Below, piece after piece: positions 33,820-43,512 of a stretch of DNA of 64,000 bases. The notes below the pieces were generated by a model that was given only the letters and a program-made list of their open reading frames with translations, was not told the origin of the DNA and made no database searches. Each line of letters opens with the position of its first letter. Position 1 is the stretch's first letter. The DNA lies in assembly GCF_014904695.1 (NCBI RefSeq), contig NZ_JACXXN010000016.1:1-64000 (forward strand). Reading direction: 5' to 3'. A program made the position numbers and the translations under genes. Source of the DNA: Nostoc sp. MG11 (GTDB lineage Bacteria; Cyanobacteriota; Cyanobacteriia; Cyanobacteriales; Nostocaceae).

Positions 33820-36288
33820 TTACTCAACCACTTGGGGTAACAATTCCCGGCGCTGTTGAGAACTTACCTGAACCTTGCCAGTGTCATCAACATCAACGAG
33901 CGCTGTATCGCCATCCTTGATCCGACCAGACAGAATTTCTTCTGCCAGGCTATCTTCTAACAAGCGCATAATCGCTCGACGCAAAGGCCTTGCACCGTAA
34001 CTGGGGCTGTAACCTTCATCGATTAAACGGTCTTTGAAGCGATCGGTGACTTCTAGGGTGATACCCTTTTCGGTCAGACGACCAAACACTTCTTTGAGCA
34101 TAATCTCGGCGATTTGGGTCACTTCAGGCTTGCTCAACTGACGGAAGACGATAATTTCATCAAGTCGGTTGAGGAATTCTGGACGGAAGTACTGCTTGAG
34201 TTCTTCGTTCACCAAAGAGCGAATCCGGTTGTAAGTTGACTCGCTGGCATCTTCGGAGAATTCAAAGCCGATACCGCTACCGCCTTTTTCAATTACCTTA
34301 GAACCAATATTGGAAGTTAAAATCAGCAAGGTGTTCTTGAAGTCCACCGTGCGTCCCTTGGCATCGGTTAACCGACCGTCTTCCAAAATTTGCAGCAACA
34401 TGTTAAACACATCGGGGTGCGCTTTCTCGATTTCGTCGAATAGCACCACAGTGTAAGGACGCCGCCGCACGGCTTCGGTTAGCTGACCGCCTTCGTTATA
34501 ACCAACATAACCAGGAGGTGAACCGATCAGCTTGCTGACGGTGTGACGCTCCATGTATTCCGACATATCCAAGCGGATCATCGCTTCTTCGGAACCGAAG
34601 AAGTAAGACGCCAATGATTTCGCCAACTCGGTTTTACCTACACCAGTAGGCCCAGAGAAGACAAAGCTAGCAATGGGTCGGTTGGGATTTTTTAAGCCGA
34701 CACGAGCGCGACGAATTGCCCGTGAAACTGCCCTCACAGCTTCGTCTTGACCAATGAGACGCTGATGCAGGGTGTCTTCCATGTGCAGCAGCTTTTCAGA
34801 TTCAGATTCGGTGAGCTTGTTCACCGGAACCCCAGTCCAAGAAGCGACAATGTGGGCAATGTCTTCTTCTGTAACTACGGGTTCTTCGCTCTCTGTGCCG
34901 GCTGCATTGGTTTTGCTTTGAGCGATCGCCCGAATTTCGGCTTTGATTTCCATTTCGCGATCGCGCAGTTCCCCAGCTCGGTCAAAGTCTTGAGAGCGGA
35001 CTGCATCGTCTTTTTCTTTTAAGATCTGACGCAGTTCTTTGTCTAACTCTTTGGCTGCGGGTGGCAGCTGGGAGTTAATCAAGCGCACCCTAGAACCAGC
35101 TTCATCAATCAAGTCGATTGCTTTATCCGGGAGGTAGCGATCGCTGATGTAACGGTCAGACAACTTAGCCGCCGCCACCAATGCTTCATCGGAGATTTTC
35201 AGTTTGTGGTGTTGCTCATAGCGCTCGCGCAGACCATACAAAATTTCAATTGTTTCGTCTACAGTGGGTTCACCGACCATTACTGGTTGGAAACGACGCT
35301 CAAGAGCTGCATCTCGCTCGATGTGTTTGCGATATTCATCTAGCGTTGTCGCGCCGATGCACTGCAACTCACCTCTTGCCAAAGCTGGCTTGAGGATATT
35401 CGCCGCATCAATAGCACCTTCTGCCGCGCCTGCACCAATCAAGGTGTGAACCTCGTCAATTACAAGAATGACATTACCCGCAGAGCGGATTTCATCCATG
35501 ATTTTTTTCAGACGTTCTTCAAATTCACCTCGATATTTGGTTCCTGCTACAAGCAAGCCGATATCTAGCGTCACCACACGCTTATCTTCCAGGATGTCAG
35601 GGACATCTTTGTTGGCAATACGTGATGCTAAACCTTCAGCGATCGCGGTTTTACCAACCCCTGGTTCCCCAATTAGCACTGGGTTATTTTTCGTCCGGCG
35701 ACCCAATATCTGAATCACGCGCTCAATTTCTTTGGCGCGTCCCACCACTGGATCGAGCTTATTGTCTGTTGCCATTTGGGTGAGGTTCGAGCCAAATTCA
35801 TCCAAAGTCGGGGTTTTTGTGCGACCGGATGAACCGCCTGGTGAAACTTCAGCAGTTTCTCCCAACATGCGGATTACTTGGGTTCTTACCTTAGATAGAT
35901 CCACACCGAGGTTTTCTAGCACCCTGGCTGCTACACCTTCCCCTTCTCGGATTAGGCCCAACAGCAGATGCTCGGTGCCAATGTAGTTATGCCCCAATTG
36001 GCGTGCTTCTTCCAAGGATAGTTCTAAAACTCTCTTTGCCCGTGGCGTAAACGGAATTTCCACGGCAACAAAGCCTGAGCCTCGTCCTATAATTTTTTCA
36101 ACTTCAATTCGAGCATCTTTTAGATTGACACCCATTGATTTCAGCACCTTGGCGGCCACACCTGTGCCTTCACCAATCAGACCCAGGAGGATCTGCTCGG
36201 TGCCGACAAAATTGTGACCTAAACGGCGGGCCTCTTCTTGGGCCAGCATGATTACCTTAATGGCTTTTTCTGTGAAGCGTTCAAACAT
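33820..36288 (-). CDS. clpC: ATP-dependent Clp protease ATPase subunit ClpC
   Basis: The protein has 822 residues from the ATG at 36288 ([20 protein letters not shown]), the usual ClpC start; an upstream in-frame start at 36336 adds 16 atypical residues. It has two N-terminal Clp-N repeats ([15 protein letters not shown] and [15 protein letters not shown]). AAA module 1 carries GEPGVGKT, a UVR/coiled middle domain follows, and AAA module 2 carries [12 protein letters not shown]. It unfolds proteins for ClpP proteases and is essential in cyanobacteria. It is full length with all motifs present. Confidence 0.97.
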   Translation of the reverse strand: MFERFTEKAIKVIMLAQEEARRLGHNFVGTEQILLGLIGEGTGVAAKVLKSMGVNLKDARIEVEKIIGRGSGFVAVEIPFTPRAKRVLELSLEEARQLGHNYIGTEHLLLGLIREGEGVAARVLENLGVDLSKVRTQVIRMLGETAEVSPGGSSGRTKTPTLDEFGSNLTQMATDNKLDPVVGRAKEIERVIQILGRRTKNNPVLIGEPGVGKTAIAEGLASRIANKDVPDILEDKRVVTLDIGLLVAGTKYRGEFEERLKKIMDEIRSAGNVILVIDEVHTLIGAGAAEGAIDAANILKPALARGELQCIGATTLDEYRKHIERDAALERRFQPVMVGEPTVDETIEILYGLRERYEQHHKLKISDEALVAAAKLSDRYISDRYLPDKAIDLIDEAGSRVRLINSQLPPAAKELDKELRQILKEKDDAVRSQDFDRAGELRDREMEIKAEIRAIAQSKTNAAGTESEEPVVTEEDIAHIVASWTGVPVNKLTESESEKLLHMEDTLHQRLIGQDEAVRAVSRAIRRARVGLKNPNRPIASFVFSGPTGVGKTELAKSLASYFFGSEEAMIRLDMSEYMERHTVSKLIGSPPGYVGYNEGGQLTEAVRRRPYTVVLFDEIEKAHPDVFNMLLQILEDGRLTDAKGRTVDFKNTLLILTSNIGSKVIEKGGSGIGFEFSEDASESTYNRIRSLVNEELKQYFRPEFLNRLDEIIVFRQLSKPEVTQIAEIMLKEVFGRLTEKGITLEVTDRFKDRLIDEGYSPSYGARPLRRAIMRLLEDSLAEEILSGRIKDGDTALVDVDDTGKVQVSSQQRRELLPQVVE

Positions 36289-36849
36289 GGCATTTTTCCC
36301 ATCACCTGCGTCGTGCCGGTACGCTGATTTTAGCACAGGCTAAGCTTTTGGACGCCTGTATAAAGATTATAGACATCCAAAAGCTTCTCACTCAGGTTAA
36401 TGCGGTAATTGCTAACTATTAATTACTCTTATATAGCTAGTGTACTGAGGAGCTTGATTTTACCAGCGTTTTAGCATTGATTGCAAACAACTGACTGCTG
36501 TATTGAGTGTTTGTTCAGCCCATCCCAAACGTTAACAGTTACCAAATATATTTCCTAATGTCAATCTTAGGCTCAGCTAAATAAAATTTGTTTATAGGAA
36601 TAAAAAAAATAGATAAATTATTTAAATTAAAATAGATGTGTCAAGATGGCTGTTTTTTGCTGAAGGTGGCCAAATGTTAAGTAAAAGCTACCAGGCGTTG
36701 CTGTTATTTCGCTGATGTTATTCAAGGGAAAGAACAACTAAGGTGGCAAATTTGACTAGACACAAAACAAGAGTAATGACCACGAATGAATTTTTGGCTA
36801 ACTTTGCAACTGTAGGAAAAAACATTTATAGTATTGGATTTATCCCAAC
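36289..36849. other. Intergenic region upstream of clpC
   Basis: 561 AT-rich bases with no supported gene; the clpC promoter should lie here. Confidence 0.5.
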
Positions 36850-37401
36850 TTAGTTAAAAATTAACTGCCAAGAGGATTTGCTGAGGCGATCGCTAACTAA
36901 AGCATGCCAATTTGCCAAAGTTGCTTGAAATTGCGGCTCTTGCAGGTCGGAAATCCAAAGAATTAGCGCATCTTCACCATTATCTTGGTAGTAACGCCGA
37001 CGCCGCCCAGCTGTTTTGAAGCCAAATTTTTGGTATAAAGATATGGCTGCTAAGTTTGAAGCTCGGACTTCGAGGGTCGCTCTCTCCAAGCCGCGATCGC
37101 AAGCTGTATTTATGATTGAATATAGTAAAACCTGCCCTAAACCTTGATGGTGATATTGAGGATGAACTGCCAAAATTGTAATATGGGCTTCCTCCAAAAT
37201 TGACCAAAAGCAACCCATTCCTAGCAGCCTTGAATTCGAGATCGGGGAAAATAAACCCAGCAGATCGCTGTTGGGACTGTCCAACTCTCGTTGGTAGGCA
37301 TCCATTGTCCACAAGCCACCAAAACAGGCTTGATCGAGTTCTAGCAATGCACTCAGATGCTCTGGGGTTAAAAATTTAAGTTCTAAGTCTAATGAGATCA
37401 C
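36850..37401 (-). CDS. rimI: Ribosomal-protein-alanine N-acetyltransferase (GNAT)
   Basis: The 183-residue GNAT protein has the acetyl-CoA loop HPQYHHQGLGQVLL, the motif ATLEVRASNLAAISLYQKFGF and the C-terminal RRRYYQDNGEDALI typical of RimI. It acetylates the N-terminus of ribosomal protein S18 in the reference family. The start is GTG. It is divergent from lysA, with 92 bp between them. Confidence 0.85.
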   Translation of the reverse strand: MISLDLELKFLTPEHLSALLELDQACFGGLWTMDAYQRELDSPNSDLLGLFSPISNSRLLGMGCFWSILEEAHITILAVHPQYHHQGLGQVLLYSIINTACDRGLERATLEVRASNLAAISLYQKFGFKTAGRRRRYYQDNGEDALILWISDLQEPQFQATLANWHALVSDRLSKSSWQLIFN

Positions 37402-37493
37402 ATTTATTGAATAAGATTACAAACCCTTTGTAAACTGGGAATCGGGAGATTTAACTTACGCCCGTAATTTGAACAAGGACAACTCTTATAGTT

Positions 37494-38909
37494 ATGGTAT
37501 CGACTCACCCCACTGGGGTTAAACATTCTGGAAGTCAGTATTTACCTCAAACCAGCGTCAATGCAAATCTTTCACCTAATCAAGAACTTCTACCCTTGAG
37601 TGCCAGAGTTCATAATCATGACTTCCTGGAAATTGGTGGGTGTGATGTTACAACTCTAGTTAAAAGATTTGGTTCACCTTTATATATTTTAGATGAAGAA
37701 ACCCTGCGTTCGGCTTGTCAGCAATATCGAGATGCTTTTAAGCAATACTACAAGGGTGAATCTCAAGTACTGTATGCCTCAAAAGCTTGGAATTGTCTAG
37801 CAGTTTGTGCGATCGCGGCATCTGAAGAATTAGGAATAGATGTAGCATCTGGGGGAGAACTCTATACCGCTCTGCAAGCGGGTGTCAGTCCTGATAAAAT
37901 CTATCTCCATAACAATAACAAGTCTCGTGAAGAATTAATTTTTGCCATAGAATCCGGTTGCACCATTGTCGTAGATAACTGGCACGAGTTACGCACTTTG
38001 GTAGAAATTGTAGAGACGTTGTATACAACGTCTCTACAATTTCCTCGTTTATTGCTGCGGTTGACTCCAGGTATTGAATGTCACACACATGAGTATATCC
38101 GCACGGGACAACTAGATAGTAAATTTGGCTTTGATCCTAACCAGCTAGAAGAATTGTTTAGTTTTATCAGCAAGCAATCTGCCCTGAACTGCGTAGGGTT
38201 ACATGCTCATATCGGTTCTCAAATTTTTGAGCGTCAACCGCATCGGGATTTAGCTGCTCTCATGGTGCAGTGGTTGCGGCAAGCAGCAAAGTATGGTTTA
38301 AAACTGACAGAGTTAAACGTTGGTGGTGGTCTAGGGATTAAATATATAGAATCAGACGACCCCCCTAGTATAGAAGAGTGGGTAAAACCGATTTGTGAAG
38401 TAATTCAACAAGCTTGTGCAGTCGAAAATCTGCCTTTACCGAAGTTGCTGTGTGAACCGGGGCGATCGCTAATTGCCACAGCTTGCGTCACTGCCTATAC
38501 TATTGGTTCATCCAAAGTTATTCCCAAAATTCGTACCTATGTAGCAGTTGACGGAGGAATGTCTGACAATCCCCGCTCGATTACTTACCAAGCAGTTTAT
38601 CGAGCAGTAGTTGCCAATAAAATGTCTTCTCCTCTGACAGAAACCGTCACAATTGCTGGTAAACATTGTGAATCAGGAGATATTCTGATTCACAATGCTC
38701 TACTGCCAAAAACAGAACCACAGGATATTCTCGTAGTTATGGGAACTGGTGCGTACAATTACAGTATGGCATCTAACTACAACCGCTTACCCCGACCGGC
38801 AGCAGTTTTAGTGGCGAATGGCGAAGCAAATTTAATTTTGCAACGCGAAACTTATCAAGACTTAATTCGACAAGATTGCCTACCAGAAAGACTAAAAAAT
38901 AGTCATTAG
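37494..38909 (+). CDS. lysA: Diaminopimelate decarboxylase
   Basis: The 471-residue PLP enzyme has Lys97 (YASKAWNC) for the cofactor, HAHIGSQI, ELNVGGGLGIKY, EPGRSLIA, and the substrate-site Cys in HCESGDI. It makes lysine from meso-diaminopimelate, the last step of lysine synthesis. A perfect 40-bp palindrome of the dispersed repeat family lies inside the gene and encodes about residues 171-183 (EIVETLYTTSLQF) without breaking the frame. The site falls in a surface helix/loop before LLLRLTPG, so activity is probably kept. Confidence 0.94.
   Translation: MVSTHPTGVKHSGSQYLPQTSVNANLSPNQELLPLSARVHNHDFLEIGGCDVTTLVKRFGSPLYILDEETLRSACQQYRDAFKQYYKGESQVLYASKAWNCLAVCAIAASEELGIDVASGGELYTALQAGVSPDKIYLHNNNKSREELIFAIESGCTIVVDNWHELRTLVEIVETLYTTSLQFPRLLLRLTPGIECHTHEYIRTGQLDSKFGFDPNQLEELFSFISKQSALNCVGLHAHIGSQIFERQPHRDLAALMVQWLRQAAKYGLKLTELNVGGGLGIKYIESDDPPSIEEWVKPICEVIQQACAVENLPLPKLLCEPGRSLIATACVTAYTIGSSKVIPKIRTYVAVDGGMSDNPRSITYQAVYRAVVANKMSSPLTETVTIAGKHCESGDILIHNALLPKTEPQDILVVMGTGAYNYSMASNYNRLPRPAAVLVANGEANLILQRETYQDLIRQDCLPERLKNSH
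38004..38043. repeat. Perfect 40-bp palindrome inside lysA (dispersed family, copy B)
   Basis: The left half GAAATTGTAGAGACGTTGTA is followed at once by its exact complement. The core TAGAGACGTTG is shared with copies at 3313-3341 and 62192-62220, where the centre is GCAATGC rather than GTATAC. Confidence 0.92.
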
Positions 38910-38914
38910 TCCCC

Positions 38915-38950
38915 GAAGTTCTGATCGGAGGAAGCCTCCGCTCAGACTTC
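38915..38950 (+). terminator. Hairpin terminator after lysA
   Basis: GAAGTTCTGA pairs with TCAGACTTC with an inner GGAGG/CCTCC stem. The T tract is weak, so it may also be a repeat. Confidence 0.55.
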
Positions 38951-39171
38951 TCTCTTGGTCATTGGTCATTAGCTAGGAGCTAAACCCTGTCTATTTTGAA
39001 ATTTAGAGTTTTTGAAGAGAGTATATTATTCTGTCATGGCTTGAGTTTTGAGCTTTAGCCTCATTACAAAAAACTACGGTTTTCACAGTAGACGCAGTTT
39101 AATTACAAATGACTAATGACTGATGACCAATGACTAACTGTAATTAGAGGCAAAAGTGTAATCCAGATGTC

Positions 39172-40095
39172 ATGAGAGATTGGTGGAAGCAATGGCTGAC
39201 AAACCTAGGATGGTCACAGTCCTTGCTGCTTGGGACTCTGGATATTACGTTAGTTCTGGCGCTGACGTACATGATACTAGTTATTATTAGTGAGCGTCGA
39301 ACACTGTGGATGGTGCGGGGGTTCATTGTTTTGATGCTAGCCTCAGCACTAAGTGGCAGATTGGGTCTACCTCTGCTGAGTTTTGTATTGGAAAAGTTGG
39401 TAATTGGTTGTGCTGTAGCGATGGCAGTTGCTTTACAGTCAGAGTTTCGTAGATTTTTGGAACAATTAGGACGTGGTGAATTCCGCCAGTTATTTCAACC
39501 TTCAAGTCTGGCAATCCCCAAGTCTGATAGTGTAATTGATGAAATAGTCGAGGCTGTGAAAGAATTGTCAAAAAACCGCATTGGAGCTTTACTAATTTTA
39601 GAAACCACAGGCCCAATTGATGAGCGAGATTTTTCTGTGCCTGGAGTAAAGCTAAATGCAGAAGTTTCTAAGGAACTGATACAGACAATCTTTCAACCGA
39701 AAACTTTGTTACACGATGGAGCAACATTGATCCGTGGTTCACGGATTGTGTCATCGGGTATAATTTTACCACTTTCGGGACGCACAGCCTCGCGCCAGTT
39801 GGGAACACGCCACCGGGCGGCGATGGGAATTACTGAGCGGGTCGAAAATTGTATTTGTGTCGTTGTATCAGAAGAAACGGGTTCTATTTCCTTAGCGGAA
39901 CGAGGAACCCTAAATAGACCGCTGACGATTAGGAAGCTCAAAGAGTCATTAGATGCTCAATTGTCTCCAACGGTGGATCGGGAAGCTGTCGCTCCGGGTC
40001 TGTTAAGTTTGGCTCGTCAGATAGGTGGCAAGGCACTAGCACTGGTTTCACGTTTACTCGGATTACCATCGACCGCTTCTCGAGATAAAAAATGA
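39172..40095 (+). CDS. cdaA: Diadenylate cyclase (CdaA type)
   Basis: The 307-residue protein has three N-terminal membrane helices and then a DAC domain with the DGA ([11 protein letters not shown]) and RHR ([10 protein letters not shown]) motifs. It makes cyclic di-AMP from two ATP. In cyanobacteria this nucleotide affects potassium and osmotic balance and night survival. It overlaps uppS by 4 bp (ATGA), so the two are co-translated. Confidence 0.93.
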   Translation: MRDWWKQWLTNLGWSQSLLLGTLDITLVLALTYMILVIISERRTLWMVRGFIVLMLASALSGRLGLPLLSFVLEKLVIGCAVAMAVALQSEFRRFLEQLGRGEFRQLFQPSSLAIPKSDSVIDEIVEAVKELSKNRIGALLILETTGPIDERDFSVPGVKLNAEVSKELIQTIFQPKTLLHDGATLIRGSRIVSSGIILPLSGRTASRQLGTRHRAAMGITERVENCICVVVSEETGSISLAERGTLNRPLTIRKLKESLDAQLSPTVDREAVAPGLLSLARQIGGKALALVSRLLGLPSTASRDKK

Positions 40096-40841
40096 CAGTA
40101 CAAGAAACTAAATTGCAAGATTTGCCCATTGACTTGAAACGAGAGCTTTTACCAAAGCACGTTGCGGTAATTATGGATGGCAATGGTCGATGGGCTAAAC
40201 GTCAAGGTCTACCTCGAATTATGGGGCATAAAGCTGGTGTAGATGCTCTTAAGGATTTGCTCCGTTGTTGTAAAGATTGGGGAATTCAAGCGCTGACAGC
40301 TTATGCTTTTTCGACAGAGAACTGGAAAAGACCTCAAGAAGAGGTAGATTTTTTGATGACTCTGTTCCAAAGAGTTTTGCGCCAAGAACTGCGGGAAATG
40401 GTAGAGGAAAACGTTCAAATTCAGTTTGTTGGAAATTTGCAGGCCCTACCGCGATCGCTCCAACGTGAAATTTCTCGTTCAATGGAAGAAACTAGGAATA
40501 ATCCTGGTATCCGCTTTACAGTCGCAACTAATTATGGCGGACGCCAGGAGATTATCCAAGCTTGTCGAGCGATCGCCGAAAAAGTTCAACAAGGTTTGTT
40601 ACAACCTCATGAAATTAATGAACAAGTGTTTGAGAGTCATCTGTACACAGCAGGAATAGCTGACCCAGATTTGCTAATCCGTACTAGTGGAGAAATGCGC
40701 CTCTCGAATTTCCTTCTCTGGCAAATGGCTTATGGAGAAATGTACATAACAGAGACTCTCTGGCCAGATTTCGACCGTGCTGAGTTTCACCGCGCTTTGT
40801 GTGCCTACCAGCAACGAGAGCGACGGTTTGGGAAAGTTTAG
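40092..40841 (+). CDS. uppS: Isoprenyl transferase (undecaprenyl diphosphate synthase)
   Basis: The 249-residue cis-prenyltransferase shows [18 protein letters not shown] (catalytic Asp29), [12 protein letters not shown], a FVG segment and [20 protein letters not shown] near the end. It makes the lipid carrier for peptidoglycan and polysaccharide. It is coupled to cdaA. Confidence 0.95.
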   Translation: MTVQETKLQDLPIDLKRELLPKHVAVIMDGNGRWAKRQGLPRIMGHKAGVDALKDLLRCCKDWGIQALTAYAFSTENWKRPQEEVDFLMTLFQRVLRQELREMVEENVQIQFVGNLQALPRSLQREISRSMEETRNNPGIRFTVATNYGGRQEIIQACRAIAEKVQQGLLQPHEINEQVFESHLYTAGIADPDLLIRTSGEMRLSNFLLWQMAYGEMYITETLWPDFDRAEFHRALCAYQQRERRFGKV

Positions 40842-40900
40842 GGACTGGGGACTGGGGACTCTTAAAAAGGGGAAAAGGTTAAAGGGTAAAGCGCAAAGTC

Positions 40901-41040
40901 TGAGCCGTACTCCTACGGGGAAGCAAGCTACGCGGAGCGTCTCGTAGAGAGGCTTCCGACGCTCCTACGTCGCTCTAAGCGTAGCCATGCCGCAGGCTTT
41001 ACGCTACGCTATCTATCCGTTGGCGCAGCCTCTCGTAGAG
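40901..41040. repeat. Dispersed Nostoc-type repeat cluster, copy 1
   Basis: Positions 40901-40964 match 50703-50766 with one difference over 64 bases. The following bases carry related GCGTCGGAAGC/TCTCGTAGAG units up to about 41040. No gene is coded here. Confidence 0.8.
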
Positions 41041-41145
41041 AAGGCATCAGAACTTTGTAAGAGAGGGGAAAGGGATGGTTTTTTCTTTTCCCCCTTTCCC
41101 TTTCTCCAATGCCCAACTCCCAATACCCAATGCCCAATTCATAAT

Positions 41146-41418
41146 TTACGGGCCAGAAAATACGGCTTGTTCTATGTCTTCTCGACTAAGGGAATATTTG
41201 AAGGAGCGTTGGATATCTTGTCCATTTTCTCCAGATTGAATGTATCGCACAATAATTTGCTCAATGTCGAGCCAGAGTTCGGCTTGCCAACTGGGACGCT
41301 GCACATGCCAGCAATGCCGCTGTGTTTCATCTTGTTGACAGCCTTGATTTTTGAGCCATTGCTCAATTTGCGGCAGAGGATGATTATATAAGGGGGTGTC
41401 AGAGGGAAGAAAAGACAT
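41146..41418 (-). CDS. DUF3143-family protein
   Basis: The 90-residue protein starts MSFLPSDTPLYNHPLPQIEQ and contains AELWLDIEQIIVRY, RSFKYSLSREDIEQAVFSGP, the pattern of cyanobacterial DUF3143 proteins. Function is unknown. It follows the chaperone genes (dnaK, dnaJ, J-domain protein) on the same strand with a 51-bp gap to the J-domain gene, suggesting the same transcript. The ATG at 41418 is preferred to a TTG 6 bp upstream. Confidence 0.85.
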   Translation of the reverse strand: MSFLPSDTPLYNHPLPQIEQWLKNQGCQQDETQRHCWHVQRPSWQAELWLDIEQIIVRYIQSGENGQDIQRSFKYSLSREDIEQAVFSGP

Positions 41419-41469
41419 AAGCAATACAGAATTTTACTTAGAAATAATTAACAAAAATATTTTTTAATC

Positions 41470-42024
41470 TTAATCTTTAATTTGGCTTGGGGTAGTAGGT
41501 GGCGAAAAGTTAGTAATCTGCTGTTGTAATGGAGGTGGTTGCAGCAGTTGCGTTTGAAAGGCAGCATCACCGCGAGTTAAACCAATGGCGATCGCTAGCA
41601 GCAGACAACCCAAAAAAGTCAACAATAGAATAAACAAAACAAAAATTTCGCCAGATGAGAGGGGGCGATCGCTGGCATCGAGGTAAGCTGATTTAGACCA
41701 GTCGTGGGAACGGGAAACCGGATGGTTCAAGTCGGGAGGTGGTTGAATAACCCCAAAGCGGGAATAGCCAATTTTTAAATCGTAACTTAACCGTCGTTCT
41801 GGGCTGCTAAGGGTGGCGTAAGCTTCATTGATTTGCTGAAATTTAGCAGTAGCAACAACAGTAGACAACTCTGTAGTGTCAGGATGATAGCGTTTGCTCA
41901 GTTCTCGATAAGCACGACGAATATCGATTACCGATGCTGAGGGATGCAGTCCTAGCAAGGAGTAATAAGTGGGTTCACTGCGTTTTGGCATTGCCCCATT
42001 GTGATTCACGGCTGTTTGAGTCAC
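41470..42024 (-). CDS. J-domain protein with C-terminal membrane anchor
   Basis: The 184-residue protein has an N-terminal J domain (YYSLLGLHPSASVIDIRRAY, HPD in KRYHPDT, INEAYATLSSPERRLSYD). A linker and one C-terminal membrane helix (IFVLFILLLTFLGCLLLAIAIGL) follow. It would recruit Hsp70 to a membrane. The start is GTG at 42024, or ATG at 41991. It is one of two J proteins downstream of dnaK. Confidence 0.85.
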   Translation of the reverse strand: MTQTAVNHNGAMPKRSEPTYYSLLGLHPSASVIDIRRAYRELSKRYHPDTTELSTVVATAKFQQINEAYATLSSPERRLSYDLKIGYSRFGVIQPPPDLNHPVSRSHDWSKSAYLDASDRPLSSGEIFVLFILLLTFLGCLLLAIAIGLTRGDAAFQTQLLQPPPLQQQITNFSPPTTPSQIKD

Positions 42025-42204
42025 CTTGCGATCGCGCTTTTTCTATCATTGTAAACCTGCTAGCTCCACAGAAGGCGAGTCTCTTATGTCTAACTCGAAA
42101 TGGAATAGCTTCATCTTCAGAAACCTTAGCAGCGTCATAGGCACGAATTGATTCCAATTCTTCAGCAGTGGATAGTAATTTTTTGTGTTTAGTTGATATA
42201 ATCC

Positions 42205-43212
42205 TTAAGCCAATAAATCAGCGCGGGGTTTAAAGGTTTCAATTTGCCGCAATTTTTCGTACAATTCCCGTTCTTGGGTACTAATATTCTTCGGCGTTAG
42301 TACTTGAATCTCCACCAATTGATCGCCACGTTTACCGTTTTCGGCGGGATAGCCCTTATTCGCCAAGCGGAGTCTTTGACCAGACCTCACTCCTGGGGGA
42401 ATTGTCATTTTCACTGGGCCATCCAGAGTTGGTGCTTCTACCTGTCCTCCCAAGACTGCCTCAGTGGGAGTAACAGGTACTTGGCAAAATATATTAGAGC
42501 CTTCTAGCTTAAACAATGGATGCGGCTCAACGGTAATTTTTAAGTACAGGTCTCCGCCGCCAATACCTTGGTTTCGCAGACGGATATTTTGACCTGTTAC
42601 CATACCTGGAGGCATATTAACTTCTAGCGATCGCCCATCTTCCAAGCGAATACGTTCGCTACCACCGAGATAAGCTTTTTCCAATGGTAAGGTCAATCTG
42701 GCTTCGATATCGCGACGGTTGGGGCGGGGGCTGACTGTATATTGAACTTTTGTATTGGTGGAACGAAACGGATCTTCTTTGGTGCTGCTAGCCGAATTTG
42801 TCCCGTTTTTACTTGCTTTGCGACCACCCACACCAATGACTTGATTAATAAAATCCTCAAAGTTGGAAAACTGTCCAGGGTCTACCTCTTGAGTGCTGGT
42901 ACGACCGTTAGCGCGATTATCTACCCCCCAGCCTCCTTTGCCTCGTGGCGTCGTTTGTTTGCCAGCAAAGCCTTGTTGCTTCCAGTAGCGGCTAAACTGG
43001 TCGTATTGTGCTCGCCGTCCTGGGTCAGAAAGAACTTCATAAGCCTGACCGACAACCTTAAATTTTTCCTCTGCTGCTTTGTTTCCTGGATTTAGGTCAG
43101 GATGATACTGTCGTGCTAACCGCCGATAAACCTTTTTAATTTCCTCATTGGAGGCGTCTTTAGATACTCCCAAAATCTCGTAATAATCGCGGAAATTCTG
43201 CAAATTTTGCAT
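42205..43212 (-). CDS. dnaJ: DnaJ-type chaperone (type B, no zinc domain)
   Basis: The 335-residue protein has a J domain ([23 protein letters not shown] in RQYHPDL), a Gly/Ser/Thr-rich linker and two DnaJ C-terminal beta domains ([33 protein letters not shown]). The cysteine-rich zinc domain is absent. It delivers clients to the DnaK encoded just upstream. Confidence 0.92.
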   Translation of the reverse strand: MQNLQNFRDYYEILGVSKDASNEEIKKVYRRLARQYHPDLNPGNKAAEEKFKVVGQAYEVLSDPGRRAQYDQFSRYWKQQGFAGKQTTPRGKGGWGVDNRANGRTSTQEVDPGQFSNFEDFINQVIGVGGRKASKNGTNSASSTKEDPFRSTNTKVQYTVSPRPNRRDIEARLTLPLEKAYLGGSERIRLEDGRSLEVNMPPGMVTGQNIRLRNQGIGGGDLYLKITVEPHPLFKLEGSNIFCQVPVTPTEAVLGGQVEAPTLDGPVKMTIPPGVRSGQRLRLANKGYPAENGKRGDQLVEIQVLTPKNISTQERELYEKLRQIETFKPRADLLA

Positions 43213-43512
43213 AGTTCAGTTATTTAACTTTAAGAATTTAGATTTTAAGAAAGTCTTTTATTTGACTTTTGGTAATGACTTGTCTTCTCCTGTAGTTGAC
43301 GCTACGTGTTAGGCGAATCTGTGTCTAAAGGGCTTTATGACGAACAGAAATTCAGGGATTTTGATGATGAGCTATAACTTAAAAGACTTAATTATTAACT
43401 CTTTTACCAATTATCGAGTCCTAATTCCGAATCAATTTGATTATTTTCGGATTACCAAACCTGTGGGTTGGGGTCTGGGCGGGATTTATTTACTGCCTAT
43501 TCATGACTAATG

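Noticed and set aside
40987-41391. 134-residue open frame
   Set aside because: Starts in dispersed repeat DNA and then runs antisense to the DUF3143 gene.
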